Below are positions 1 to 8,564 of a DNA stretch of 33,582 nt, in pieces. Each line of letters begins with the position of its first letter. The stretch's first letter is position 1. This DNA comes from JBFMGS01 sp040752635 (GTDB lineage: Bacteria; Bacillota; SHA-98; UBA4971): the NCBI GenBank assembly GCA_040752635.1, contig JBFMGS010000022.1, positions 1 through 33,582 of the forward strand. Reading direction: 5' to 3'. A program made the translations under genes and the position numbers. The notes under the pieces were generated by a model. The model saw only the letters and a list, made by a program, of their open reading frames with translations, was not told the origin of the DNA and searched no databases.

Positions 1-190
1 TGGCAGGAAATGCCTCAGAGCATAAGCCGCATAGCTCGGTATCTACTGCAGATACGGTATCACGTTGTCAAGGTTCACTGGAAATCTCCGAGGACCTCTG
101 CCCATAAATGAGAAACTTCCGCTAGAGATGGTTCTGGCAATATATAGACTAGGCGTGGGGAGGTCCACTTCACCCATAAGGGTGGCAAGG

Positions 191-220
191 TTCACCTGTG
201 AGAAAGACCATTCCTATGAT
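191..220 (+). promoter_or_regulatory. candidate sigma-70 promoter of the coiled-coil gene
   Basis: A TTCACC hexamer (191-196, 4/6 to TTGACA) is followed after 18 bp by TATGAT (215-220, 5/6 to TATAAT). This predicts a transcript start near 227, just before the Shine-Dalgarno site of the gene at 248. It is inferred from consensus match only. The first 190 bases of the window otherwise hold nothing I can name. Confidence 0.4.
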
Positions 221-247
221 ATAGTATCTTATAGAGGAGGGGTGGCC

Positions 248-769
248 ATGGGAGAGGTTCTCCAGGAAATCCTGGGCGAAATCAAAGACATGAAGTCCGA
301 CATCGGGGGAATGAAGTCCGACATCGGGGGAATGAAGTCCGACATCGAAGGAATGAAGTCCGATATCGGTGACTTGAAAGGAATGAAGTCCGATATCGGT
401 GACTTGAAAGGAATGAAGTCCGATATCGAAGGGATGAAGTCCGATATCGAAGGAATGAAGTCCGATATCGGCGACTTGAAGATCGGCCAGGCTAGACTGG
501 AGTCGCGCCTTGAAAAGGTCGAGAATGGCCAAACCAGACTCGAGACTCGCCTTGACAGTGTTGAGAAGGGCCAAGCGCTACTTGGACTGCGCTTCGGAGG
601 AGTCGAGTCCCAGATCGGCGAGTTGAAGGCCAGCCAGGTAAGACTCGAAACCCGCCTCGAAAGCGAGGTCGTTGACAAGATCCGCATTCTGTTCGATGCG
701 TTCCAGTTGCACGAGGAGAGACTCGATCTCCACGAGAAGACGCTTAAACCGCATCGAAAGCAAAGTTGA
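248..769 (+). pseudogene. repeat-rich coiled-coil protein, frameshifted near its C-terminus
   Basis: The start is the ATG at 248, with a strong site (GAGGAGGGG) 6 bp upstream. The frame runs 173 aa to a stop at 767-769. Residues 15-79 are eight MKSDI repeats of 7 or 10 aa, followed by 14-aa repeats (GQxRLExRLExVE type). The whole protein is therefore expected to be a long coiled coil with no signal peptide or membrane segment. One extra A at 740 appears to break the frame: removing it lets the protein run on through EKRLNRIESKVDDV to a TAA at 834-836, giving 31 more codons with the same charged, heptad character. Function is unknown; such proteins are common orphan genes in Firmicutes. It may be a recent mutation, a sequencing error or a +1 recoding site. 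Confidence 0.7.
290..483 (+). repeat. 21-bp minisatellite inside the coiled-coil gene
   Basis: Tandem copies of a unit starting ATGAAGTCCGACATCGG encode MKSDIGG or MKSDIEG. Two copies carry a 9-bp insertion (GACTTGAAA) giving MKSDIGDLKG. The copies are nearly identical at DNA level, so length change by replication slippage is likely. All unit lengths are multiples of 3, so the frame survives copy-number change. Confidence 0.9.
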
Positions 770-836
770 TGACGTCTCTGTCGACACCCGTTTCCTCGTC
801 ACCCAGGTCACCAAGCTTGAGGAGATTGCAGAGTAA

Positions 837-1160
837 TCGACTTTCCGAGCTGCACGAAGCGGCACCCCGTAAGCCGTCCCGTGACGACGCTCGTCAGTTT
901 CCCGCAGAAATCTCCTGATTGCCCGTCGTCTGCCGCTCGCTGGGGCTGTACACGGCCTGATTCACATCCATGGTTCCGTACATCCGTGTTCTCCTATCTT
1001 CATCCCAGTCAAACGTATCTTTCTCATTCGCCGCGCCGTTTCTGGGTGTCTACGGCTGTCACCGCTCTAGTGTTCTCACAACGAGTTAATCCCATCCCAT
1101 GCGACATCAAATGCCAGCTTCGATATGCCTTTCGTCTATCCCGTCTCGCTCCTCTGTGAC
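837..1160. other. gene-free stretch
   Basis: I see no convincing gene here. Frames on the plus strand have no ribosome site and unlikely composition. One short minus-strand frame (983 down to 894, 29 codons, starting MYGTMDVNQAVYSPSERQ) has an AGGAG 7 bp upstream of its ATG. It could be a peptide or the fossil start of a longer gene, but nothing confirms it. Confidence 0.4.
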
Positions 1161-1175
1161 AGGCACGGGTCTTGC
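1161..1175 (+). promoter_or_regulatory. candidate sigma-54 (-24/-12) promoter of the surface cluster
   Basis: The sequence AGGCACGGGTCTTGC has the invariant GG (1162-1163), exactly 10 bases, then GC (1174-1175). It matches the sigma-54 consensus TGGCACG-N4-TTGC except for the first base. Transcription would start near 1187, about 75 bp before the first surface gene at 1261. Two sigma-54 activators are encoded in this window, one of them at the end of this cluster, which makes the match more credible. Confidence 0.55.
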
Positions 1176-1260
1176 GACTCATGACGACTCGACGGCGATT
1201 GTTAGCGTGTACAGAGTTCGCCGCGAGCACGAAAGTGTGAACATGCAGGGAGGGCTTGTG

Positions 1261-3072
1261 ATGGCGCACCGGCGGGCGATGCTGGCGATAGTGGTCGGAG
1301 CGATCCTGTTGAGTTACGCGATCCCGGCTTCGGGGGACTCCCTCACCGTCTACAGACTTGAGCCGTCTAGCGGATGGGTTGAACTCCCGCCGGTAAACCC
1401 ATACGCCACTGCGGTGAGGGAGAACCCCCTTCAAGGTTGGAGCAACGCAGGGGCGACGTCCTGGCCGCTTAAGGCGACTGCCAAGTTTGAGCCGGATACG
1501 AAGAAGGCCGAGCTTACGGTGGAATTCATTCCAATCTCCCGTGATATACGAGCTAATGCAGGCAATCTCTTCATCGCGCCATTGGGCAGGCGGCTTGAGT
1601 GGAGGCTCGTGGTGACTGTCAGGAATCCCAACGATATCCCGATGAAGCAGGTCAAGGTGCGCGACGAGTTCGGCCCGGCGTTTCGAGCCACGCTTGCGGG
1701 CGGGCCGGCGGGGGATGCCCGAATCGAAGGCGATGATCCGAGGGGCATGCTCCCCCTGCATCCAACTCTCGTCTGGGACATCGGCGAACTGGGCCCAGGA
1801 GAGGCGGCCAGGGCCGAGGTTACTGTTGTCACGAATCGAGACGGCCAGGGGAGCCAGCAGTTTTCCCATGATGGGATCTACTCGATCGACACCGGCGCCC
1901 GGCTCACATATGTTCTCGCGGGCCAGCCGCAGGTACGAAACGCAAGCTCAGGCAGCGTCATTGCGCGCAAGGACGCGGACGCCCTTCGTGGTGATGGTAC
2001 CCCATTTGGCGTTGGTCCTCGCCCCATTGCAGGCGAGGGCACGGGTGCAGGATCCGTGGTTCCCGTCCTGCCGCCCATAGTCGACGAAAGCCTCCAGGCA
2101 CGCGCCGTCATAAGGCGGGTGGACGTGGACCACGAGGTCGGCACGCGGGACATAGCGAGGGCGAGCGGCCGGTTCGACGTTGTGGCCGCGGCGAAGACTG
2201 CGAACGTCGCAGAGGTCGGCACCGGGATTGACCGCAAGTTCGTGGTCCCTCCGGGGCAGTACGCCGAATGGGAGGTCGGCATCACCATCACAAACCTGAC
2301 CGATCAAGGCTGGTGGCAGTGGACCATGGCAATGACCTTCGGAACGGAGCTGTCCGTGGAGGAAATTCCTGGCACAAGAGACATCATCGAAGGGCCGGGG
2401 GGGACTGACCCGGGGACCGGGGATCCGCTCACCATAACTACGCTGGCCGACGGGCGGAAGGAGGTTACCTGGGGATGGTCGGGCGATTGGAGCCAATTTG
2501 TCAAGGACAGCCAGGCCGTGGTCAAGCTGAAGGTATACACCACTTCGCCCACGGGGTATGCGGCGAGCCCGGATGACTACATATTCTGCCACAATATGAT
2601 GCTCCATTTCCTCCGGTACAACAATATCCCCGCGACCATCTGGCTCGACCCAATCTACGTCCACGCCGGAGCCCTGGCGTCGGTCACTGTCAGCGCCACG
2701 CGCCTTGACTGGCGCGTCAGAAAGGCAGGCACGTACGCAGCGCTCGCCACCGAGATGAGCTTCACGGGCGTGGGGAACCTCTCGGTCCAGTTCGACGGCT
2801 TTGCAGATCTCGCCAGGCTGGACGGCGGAGCCGCCGTGATCGGGGCGTCGTACGGGTTCGGAAACGACCTTGCGGCGGTGGAGGCCTCGGGATGGATCGC
2901 CGCGGATGACCTGAACTCGTCTGCCAACTGGCCGGACCCGATACCGCTCGATCCGGCAAACCCGCAGACGCTTCGGATGTGGTCCAGGATAGCCGTGGGC
3001 GACGAAGACTCGTCCTGCGAATACGAGGATGCGGGGGTGATCACCTTCATCGTGAGCAACAACCAGCCCTGA
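1261..3072 (+). CDS. secreted protein with DUF11-like repeat and novel C-terminal domain
   Basis: I choose the ATG at 1261: GGGAGGG lies 6 bp upstream, and the protein then begins with a signal peptide (MAHRRAMLAIVVGAILLSYA, cleavage near residue 25). The mature protein is about 580 aa. Residues ~110-210 resemble DUF11/conserved-repeat domains of surface proteins (rNpndipmkqVkVrDefgp, then vWdiGeLgPGea). A second beta-rich domain at ~310-430 has similar character (eweVgItItNLTdqgw). Residues ~470-603 form a domain shared with the next gene: DWRVRKAGTYAA, a YDGF-like FDGF motif, then SSCEYED near the C-terminus. I do not recognise that domain. As first gene of the cluster, behind a candidate sigma-54 promoter, it is probably an exported surface or appendage subunit. 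There is no LPXTG or other anchor. Confidence 0.8.
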   Translation: MAHRRAMLAIVVGAILLSYAIPASGDSLTVYRLEPSSGWVELPPVNPYATAVRENPLQGWSNAGATSWPLKATAKFEPDTKKAELTVEFIPISRDIRANAGNLFIAPLGRRLEWRLVVTVRNPNDIPMKQVKVRDEFGPAFRATLAGGPAGDARIEGDDPRGMLPLHPTLVWDIGELGPGEAARAEVTVVTNRDGQGSQQFSHDGIYSIDTGARLTYVLAGQPQVRNASSGSVIARKDADALRGDGTPFGVGPRPIAGEGTGAGSVVPVLPPIVDESLQARAVIRRVDVDHEVGTRDIARASGRFDVVAAAKTANVAEVGTGIDRKFVVPPGQYAEWEVGITITNLTDQGWWQWTMAMTFGTELSVEEIPGTRDIIEGPGGTDPGTGDPLTITTLADGRKEVTWGWSGDWSQFVKDSQAVVKLKVYTTSPTGYAASPDDYIFCHNMMLHFLRYNNIPATIWLDPIYVHAGALASVTVSATRLDWRVRKAGTYAALATEMSFTGVGNLSVQFDGFADLARLDGGAAVIGASYGFGNDLAAVEASGWIAADDLNSSANWPDPIPLDPANPQTLRMWSRIAVGDEDSSCEYEDAGVITFIVSNNQP

Positions 3073-3108
3073 TCAGGCCCGCTTGCGCGACGCCGGAGCC
3101 TGGTATGA

Positions 3109-3128
3109 CGCTCCGCCCCGGCGGAGCG
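3109..3128. terminator. hairpin without U-tract between the first two surface genes
   Basis: A perfect 9-bp inverted repeat (CGCTCCGCC / GGCGGAGCG) with only CC between the arms lies 37 bp after the stop codon. No T-run follows, so it may stabilise mRNA ends or slow polymerase rather than terminate. The rest of the 249-bp gap shows nothing else. Confidence 0.4.
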
Positions 3129-3321
3129 ATGGTTCGGGTGAACCCTGACTCCAGAGATCAGGTGACTACGGGCTTGGGTCCCGGGAAGGACCGCCAGGAC
3201 AAACCATGGCCAGGATCTCGAGCCGGGTGCGCCTCGAATCCAGTGGAACAGTGGAACCGAGAACATGCGGAAACCTCACGGATACCTCATAGAGAGGAGA
3301 AAAGGAGGCTGAACACCTAAC

Positions 3322-4029
3322 ATGAAAAGGCTCGTTCTGATACTCGCGTTGATGACAGTGCTGCTCGTGCCTGCGACCGCGCTCGCGGCCAGCCCCGGGG
3401 TACCTCTGCCAGCCGGTGCAGTAGAGGTCGAGACGTGGAAACTCGTTGAAGGGGAGTGGGTCTCGCAGGGGACCGGAAATGTGGAGGCGCTCGCGCGCTG
3501 CTGGTCGAGCGGGCCTGCCCAGGGCGCTTGCAACAAGCAGAGCTGGGTCATCAACTTCATCCACCACGCGTCGGTTGCCCAGTGGATCGAGTGGTCCATA
3601 GGCGGCACCCGCTGGGACTGGCGCATCAGGAAGCCCGGCACCTACGCTGCGGACTGCATCAACTTCGCTCTCAAGAGCAACAACGCCGTTGCCATCAACT
3701 ATGACGGCTTCAACGACCTGACCTACCTGGAACAGGGCGAAGGCGTCAAGCAGACCATCGACACTTACTATTCCTACGGCGCCACCATTGCGGAAGCCGA
3801 AGCGAACGGCTGGGTCAGGGCATCAGCCCTGAACGAGGAGGATGACCTCATCCCGGACAGCGCTGGCCTGCATGCTGGCATGAACACGAAGCTCTGGAAC
3901 AAGATCGAGGTAGTAGAGTGCAACTCGTCCTGCGAGTACGAGGACACCGCCACGATAACGCTCGTGCTCCAGAACATGAAGCACTGGGTCGATCCTGCGA
4001 CCGGCTACTACAAGGATCCCCAGACGTGA
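3322..4029 (+). CDS. secreted 235-aa protein, paralogue of the upstream C-terminal domain
   Basis: The ATG at 3322 opens a clear signal peptide (MKRLVLILALMTVLLVPATA, cleavage after ALA at ~22-23). AAAGGAGG lies about 13 bp upstream, a long but usable spacing. Residues ~83-222 are homologous to the end of the previous protein: RWDWRIRKPGTYAA against RLDWRVRKAGTYAA, YDGFNDL against FDGFADL, then SSCEYED followed by an Ile-Thr-rich strand in both. This smaller protein is therefore essentially the novel domain alone with a short N-terminal region. It has several Cys residues (ARCW, GACN, ADCI, VECNSSCE), consistent with disulphides outside the cytoplasm. The function is unknown; two paralogues beside a chaperone-like gene suggest major and minor subunits of a surface structure. 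Confidence 0.8.
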   Translation: MKRLVLILALMTVLLVPATALAASPGVPLPAGAVEVETWKLVEGEWVSQGTGNVEALARCWSSGPAQGACNKQSWVINFIHHASVAQWIEWSIGGTRWDWRIRKPGTYAADCINFALKSNNAVAINYDGFNDLTYLEQGEGVKQTIDTYYSYGATIAEAEANGWVRASALNEEDDLIPDSAGLHAGMNTKLWNKIEVVECNSSCEYEDTATITLVLQNMKHWVDPATGYYKDPQT

Positions 4030-4192
4030 CGAAGCTCTTGTCGAGGGCCAATCTACCCGGGGGAATTGCTCTCGAGACAGAGTAAAGACGGTGGAAACCC
4101 GCATGAGAGCCTGATCGGGTAACCAGGTTGAGATCGGTCCTTCCCGGCGGCCCTGCATCACCAGGTAGGGTGAGCCCTGCATGATACATGAG

Positions 4193-4224
4193 GATCAGGG
4201 GTGGCCGGATAGCCACCCCTGATC
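4193..4224. terminator. 13-bp perfect hairpin upstream of the chaperone-like gene
   Basis: GATCAGGGGTGGC pairs perfectly with GCCACCCCTGATC across the 6-base loop CGGATA. It lies 25 bp before the ATG at 4249, just upstream of that gene's ribosome site (GGAGAGGAGAG). There is no T-run. It may be a transcription or translation attenuator, or a processing site that sets different levels for the genes on either side. Confidence 0.5.
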
Positions 4225-4248
4225 GGACCGGAGAGGAGAGAAATCAGG

Positions 4249-5964
4249 ATGCTTCCCCACTCACTATCTCCAGGTAGCCCTGACAAATTGAGCTTCGGCT
4301 CGGGCAGAGCCCGCCGGGTCGCGTGGCGTGCGGTTCTCCTGTCAATCCTGCTGAGTTGCATCTTCTGCAGCGCCTTACAGGCCGAGATTTCCATGAGCCT
4401 GACGCCCCTTCTCGTCGAGCTTACCGCGGGTCCGGGAGACACGAAGACCTTTGATGTCCTCCTCGTCAATGAGAGCAAGACAGCGAGCGCTCATTTTCGC
4501 GTGTTTACCGCGGACGTGGCCGAGAAGCAGAACGGCGACTACTGCGTCGTCGAGTCGGGCGAGTCAAAGTACTCGTGCGCGAGGTGGATAAAGCTCTCTG
4601 CGAACGAAGCCGACCTGGGACCGGGCGAGGGCCTCGCATTGACCGGCAAGCTCACAGTCCCGAGAGGCGTGTTCGGCGGAAGGTACGCGGCGGTGGTGTT
4701 CGAGCTTGCTCCTGAGAAGCGTACGGGGGAAGCTTTTGCATCCACTGAGTTCGTGCAGAGGTTCGTCACGGTGGTGGAGGTTTCGATTCCGGCGCCGCGA
4801 GTACGAAAGATCCTCAGCGTTGAGGCATTTACCGTGAAGGCCGGCCGCGACAACCCTAGGTACGCGAGCGCGTTCGGAGAGGACGCCCTCATACTGGTGG
4901 CCCAGGTCAAGAACGAAGGCAACACGCACATTTTCGCCCGGGGCTTCCTCACGCTGAGGGACGGCTCCGGCAGGCGCCTCCGGCAGATCCCGCTTGGGAG
5001 CGGCCGTGGACTGGTGCTGCCCGAGACCTCCGTGAACCTGGTATCGGTCTTGCCCGCAGGGCTTGCGCCGGGGGACTACATCGCCGATATCGCCGTGAAG
5101 TACGGCGGCATGCGGCCGGCCCTGGCGAAGGTGCCGTTCACGGTTGGAGCGGGCGGCGCTGCGGCCAGGGGAGTCGAGGGGGAAGCGAGGCTCGCACCGT
5201 TCAGCGTCGAGCCTGCTGATATGGGCCTCACCTACCCGCCGGGCGCGGTGGCTGCCCGGTCTGTCGTGATCGAGAACAGGTCTGATGTGCCGATCCACGT
5301 TGAAGGCAGGGCTGTGCCACTTGTGTATGACGAGGAAGGCGAACTCGTCCAGGACGTGGGCTTGCCCGACGAGTGGAGCTGCGCAGGCTGGGTGGAGCTC
5401 CGGCCTGCGAGCCTGGACATTCGTCCCAAGGGCAGGCAGGTCGTTCGCGTCATGATAGACATCCCCAAGGATCAGGCCGGGGGCAGATACGCGAACCTCG
5501 TGTTCACGGCAACCCCGGGAGCGGCGGGCGCCCCTGCATGGACCGGGGAGGCTGGCACGGTCGTATTCCTCACGGTGGGCAAGCAAGTGGAGAAGCGGGC
5601 GCAGCTTACCGAACTCAAGGCCGAAGACAGCGGCCCCTCGGTGGGATGGGTGTTCTCCACCACCTTCAAGAACACCGGCACGACCCATGTCAGGCCGCAG
5701 GTCGCGTTCGCCGTCAAGAAACACGTCATGCCCCCCGAGAGCGTCCCCGGAATCGAGTACGTCGGGCCCGGGTCGTGGGTGGAAGTCGACTCTGTTGACC
5801 TGGGAGAATTAGAGAACGTGGTCCTCCCGGGCGGCACAAGGCTCCTGCGCGCAGGATACGCACGGCCGCTCGAGCCCGGGGAGTACATGGTCGAGGTCAC
5901 TGTGAAGTACGGCGGCAAATCGCCTCTGTATGCGTCCAAGGAGTTCACCGTCAAGCAGCCCTGA
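4249..5964 (+). CDS. exported chaperone-like protein with internal duplication
   Basis: It is 571 aa, with GGAGAGGAGAG upstream of the ATG and a long n-region before a hydrophobic signal segment (residues ~27-44). The mature start (MSLTPLLVELTAGPGDTKTF) resembles the first Ig-like strands of DUF916-type and fimbrial-chaperone-like proteins. Two tandem halves are visible. Each has a first domain with a SCAxWIxL/SCAxWVxL motif followed by GGRYAxxVF, and a second domain ending in VKYGG plus a terminal FTV strand (halves ~45-300 and ~315-571). There is no membrane anchor at the C-terminus. Placed between candidate surface subunits and a secretin, it most likely binds or stabilises exported subunits in the periplasm. 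That role is inferred from fold resemblance and context. Confidence 0.7.
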   Translation: MLPHSLSPGSPDKLSFGSGRARRVAWRAVLLSILLSCIFCSALQAEISMSLTPLLVELTAGPGDTKTFDVLLVNESKTASAHFRVFTADVAEKQNGDYCVVESGESKYSCARWIKLSANEADLGPGEGLALTGKLTVPRGVFGGRYAAVVFELAPEKRTGEAFASTEFVQRFVTVVEVSIPAPRVRKILSVEAFTVKAGRDNPRYASAFGEDALILVAQVKNEGNTHIFARGFLTLRDGSGRRLRQIPLGSGRGLVLPETSVNLVSVLPAGLAPGDYIADIAVKYGGMRPALAKVPFTVGAGGAAARGVEGEARLAPFSVEPADMGLTYPPGAVAARSVVIENRSDVPIHVEGRAVPLVYDEEGELVQDVGLPDEWSCAGWVELRPASLDIRPKGRQVVRVMIDIPKDQAGGRYANLVFTATPGAAGAPAWTGEAGTVVFLTVGKQVEKRAQLTELKAEDSGPSVGWVFSTTFKNTGTTHVRPQVAFAVKKHVMPPESVPGIEYVGPGSWVEVDSVDLGELENVVLPGGTRLLRAGYARPLEPGEYMVEVTVKYGGKSPLYASKEFTVKQP

Positions 5965-5972
5965 CAGCCGCG

Positions 5973-6002
5973 TAGCAGCCATCGGCGGGGGGCGGCTATT
6001 TT
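5973..6002 (+). terminator. hairpin with TTTT before the secretin gene
   Basis: TAGCAGCC and GGCGGCTA form an 8-bp stem with one A-G mismatch around a GC-rich 10-base loop, directly followed by TTTT. It resembles a partial intrinsic terminator that could reduce, not end, expression into the secretin gene 27 bp further on. Confidence 0.5.
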
Positions 6003-6028
6003 GAGCCGAGACAGAGGAGGAATCCCAG

Positions 6029-7258
6029 ATGTTGGAGTCAAGAGACTTAGGGACGAGGCGGAGGCACCTGGCGACGATGCTCGTGCTCGTGCTGGCGGCT
6101 GTCATGATCGTGCTGCCCCAGGTGTCACAGGCGGAAGAGATACTGGTGACCAACGTGTTCGACGGCGCTGACATCATAAGCGTACTACGGGACATCTCTG
6201 CCCAAACGGGAGTCAACATCATGGCCGACGCCACGGTGCAGGGGTGGGTTACGGTTGAGCTCAACGAGGTGCCCCTGGAAAAGGCCCTCGAGATGATCCT
6301 TGCCCCGGGTGGCTACACGTTTGTGAAGGTGGGGGACTACTACGTCGTCGGGTCCGCGGACGTGAAGAACCCGGCGTTCCCCCTCTTGACCAGGACAGAG
6401 GCGGTGAAACTCAGGTACGTCAAGGCGGAGAACGCTGCGAAACTCCTGTCCGACTTCTTTGCCCCCAATGTCAAGGTGGGCTCGGCCGATAACGTGCTGG
6501 TGGTTACCGGGTCGCCAAGCACCGTGGAGCGAATCCTGGCGGACATCGCCAAGATCGACCGGCCGGCTCCGCAGGTGATGCTGGAAGCTCTGGTAATGGA
6601 GATTTCGTCCGACAGCGGCAAGTCGCTGGGGATGGACTGGCGCTACGAAGGTAGCGGCGGTCAGACCGACCCGACCGTGCCGGCGTCAGGGTTCGTGGAC
6701 TTCGTATCGGGCATCTGGGGCACCAAGTATAACGTGGCCGGCGGGCTCGAGCACATCATCGCGTCCATGAAGGCTCTCATCGACTCCGGGAAGGCCGAGA
6801 TCCACGCGACCCCGCGCGTTGCGACGGTCGACGGCGAGCCCGCCGAGATATTTCTCGGCAAGGACAAGTACTTCACGGTGACAACGGGCACCAACAGCGA
6901 CACTACAACCCGGCTCGAAACCCTCCGGACGGGGATATCCCTCAAGTTCACGCCGCGCGTGTCGGAAACCGGCGAGATCCTGCTCAAGGTCGAGCCCGAA
7001 GTGAGCGACACCGTGGAGACGGCCGACGGTCTGCCCCTGGTGAACAGGCGGCGCGTCGCAACGTCCATCAGGGTGAAGGACGGAGAGACCATAGTCATCG
7101 GCGGCCTCAAGCTGAAGTCGGAGTATGAAGCGAAATCGAAGGTGCCGCTTCTCGGCGACCTGCCCATCCTCGGGCTGCTCTTCAGCAGCACCCGGAAGGC
7201 ATCCACCGAGACAGAGGTGGTCATATTCATAACGCCCAGGATCATGCCCGGGCCCTGA
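6029..7258 (+). CDS. short secretin (PilQ/GspD-type outer-membrane channel)
   Basis: It is 409 aa, with AGGAGG 8 bp before the ATG and a signal sequence at residues ~18-36 (LATMLVLVLAAVMIVLPQV). Residues ~37-105 look like an STN/N0 domain (VLRDISAQTGVNIMADATVQG, then a VxxYDVVG-like strand, here VGDYYVVG). Residues ~115-185 look like an N1/KH-like domain (VKLRYVKAENAAKLL). The C-terminal secretin domain ends with VIGGLK and the family signature TEVVIFITPRI. Secretins form multimeric outer-membrane pores for type II/III/IV systems. At ~400 aa this is a minimal form with only two periplasmic domains, and no ATPase, pilin or inner-membrane platform gene is present in the window. It may be an exit channel for the neighbouring surface proteins, or serve a distant type IV pilus or type II system. 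Confidence 0.85.
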   Translation: MLESRDLGTRRRHLATMLVLVLAAVMIVLPQVSQAEEILVTNVFDGADIISVLRDISAQTGVNIMADATVQGWVTVELNEVPLEKALEMILAPGGYTFVKVGDYYVVGSADVKNPAFPLLTRTEAVKLRYVKAENAAKLLSDFFAPNVKVGSADNVLVVTGSPSTVERILADIAKIDRPAPQVMLEALVMEISSDSGKSLGMDWRYEGSGGQTDPTVPASGFVDFVSGIWGTKYNVAGGLEHIIASMKALIDSGKAEIHATPRVATVDGEPAEIFLGKDKYFTVTTGTNSDTTTRLETLRTGISLKFTPRVSETGEILLKVEPEVSDTVETADGLPLVNRRRVATSIRVKDGETIVIGGLKLKSEYEAKSKVPLLGDLPILGLLFSSTRKASTETEVVIFITPRIMPGP

Positions 7259-7576
7259 CGCGATTCGGACTGGGCGGCCACTACAGTGACCGCGCGTTGC
7301 AGCCGGTGTTGCCGGGCGGGAGCGGGCATCGGCCGACGAGTCACACGCATCCGCCCAGGGTGTCCGGCACACACGACAGGCAAACGACAAGCGCTTTGTG
7401 TAATGGGCACCATCGCCCCAATACTCCCGGTCGGAGGCTGAGGCAGGGCGTTTGGTGCTTCAACGTTCGGGTTTGCGGGCAACGCCCGGGTTCCCGGGGT
7501 GGGGAGCAAGATCGGGGTCAAGGATCCGGTCGGTGGCATATTGCGGTTATTTGGTGTGGGAAAGGAGTGGAGCCAG
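7259..7576. other. 318-bp intergenic region
   Basis: This is a GC-rich spacer between the secretin and PorV-like genes. A GGGC-AAC-GCCC hairpin and an adjacent CCCGGG-TT-CCCGGG repeat lie near 7475-7500. I see no coding sequence, promoter or known riboswitch. Confidence 0.4.
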
Positions 7577-8512
7577 GTGAACACGGGGTTGAAACGCTGG
7601 CAGAGGGTGTCCCGTACGGTTGTGCTGGCCGCATGTGTGTTGGTGGCCGGTGTCACAGGGCTCGCTGGCACTGCGGCCGCTCAAGAGTTCAGTTTCCTTG
7701 AGCCGTTCGGGTTCGCCGACGCCCGGCTCATGGGCATGGGATACTCGCACGTGGCGATATGGGACGCGCCTAACCCGCTTTACTCGAACCCCGCCTCTTT
7801 CGGTCTCGGCAAGGAGAAGCTCGTTCTCTCGTTCGGTGCGGGCTGGGAGAGTAGGACAGACGCTGACGACTTCAAGTTCATCGCCGTCTCCGACGTTGAC
7901 CGCGGCGGAGGGGCGGGCGGGTTCGCGTGGGGCCAGTATAGGTGGCACGAAGGGGAGGAGCTTTTCTCCAGCAACACCTTTAATTACGCGGTGGGCAAGC
8001 GCTTTGCGCACTGGGGCGCGCTCGGGGTAGGGTTGAGGTATTTGAAAGGCAGCGGAGTGGGCAACCCGGAGCAAGTCCCCTCCTGGCGCGGCCTTGCCAC
8101 CGACGCCGGGCTTGTGTTGAAGCACGAGGTGATATCGGTCGGGGTGGTAGCCCGCGACATCACCGTGACCCAGCTTGCGTTCGACGACGGCACGACCAGG
8201 ACGATCGCTCCCAGGTACTCATGCGGGTTGAGCTTGCGGCTGGCGCCCGGCGCGGTCCTTGCCGTTGACGCCCACGGCATCTCGACCGGTGGCAGCGGAC
8301 ACGAGATCTTCTCGGGGGGCTTCGAAGGTTGGCTTGGTCCGCACCTTGCCCTTCGAGGCGGTGTCATCGTGGGGGACGGGGTAGACCGCGAAGCCAGATC
8401 CTACACCGGAGGGATAGGCCTTCGCTTCGGCGATTTCGAGATGTCATATGCTCTTCTGACGGGGGCCGACGAAGTCAGGAAGCAGTGCATCACCCTGACC
8501 AGGCGGTTCTAA
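7577..8512 (+). CDS. PorV/UPF0164-like outer-membrane beta-barrel protein
   Basis: I choose the GTG at 7577, with AAAGGAG 9 bp upstream, rather than an upstream GTG at 7499 that has no site. The protein is 311 aa with a signal peptide (VVLAACVLVAGVTGLAGTAAA, cleavage before QEF). It opens with the family pattern fGFADARLMGMGYSHVA, then NPLYSNPASFGL, equivalent to the GARALGMGGAF...NPAGL signature of PorV/PorQ and UPF0164 proteins. Alternating strands follow and the last residue is Phe (ITLTRRF), the usual outer-membrane barrel ending. In type IX systems PorV receives cargo with C-terminal sorting domains; other family members have no known role. A second family member lies at 17753, so this cluster has two. 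Confidence 0.75.
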   Translation: MNTGLKRWQRVSRTVVLAACVLVAGVTGLAGTAAAQEFSFLEPFGFADARLMGMGYSHVAIWDAPNPLYSNPASFGLGKEKLVLSFGAGWESRTDADDFKFIAVSDVDRGGGAGGFAWGQYRWHEGEELFSSNTFNYAVGKRFAHWGALGVGLRYLKGSGVGNPEQVPSWRGLATDAGLVLKHEVISVGVVARDITVTQLAFDDGTTRTIAPRYSCGLSLRLAPGAVLAVDAHGISTGGSGHEIFSGGFEGWLGPHLALRGGVIVGDGVDREARSYTGGIGLRFGDFEMSYALLTGADEVRKQCITLTRRF

Positions 8513-8564
8513 GCGGCCTTCGCGCGCGACATTTTGCAGGTGGTGGACGGAGGGGGGCGGCGCG

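Noticed and set aside
1..14. Shared 13-mer GCAGGAAATGCCT near 3 and 23648
   Set aside because: The match does not extend beyond 13 bases and may be chance or a common intergenic word.
1024..1869. Long minus-strand frame opposite the first surface gene
   Set aside because: It is a GC-rich shadow; the plus-strand product has a signal peptide, a ribosome site and a recognisable domain.
4564..5724. 386-codon minus-strand frame inside the chaperone-like gene
   Set aside because: It is rich in Arg, His and Pro with no motif, while the plus frame shows duplicated domains and a signal peptide.
7259..7576. Riboswitch in the leader of the PorV-like gene
   Set aside because: Only simple GC hairpins are visible; no conserved core of a known class.
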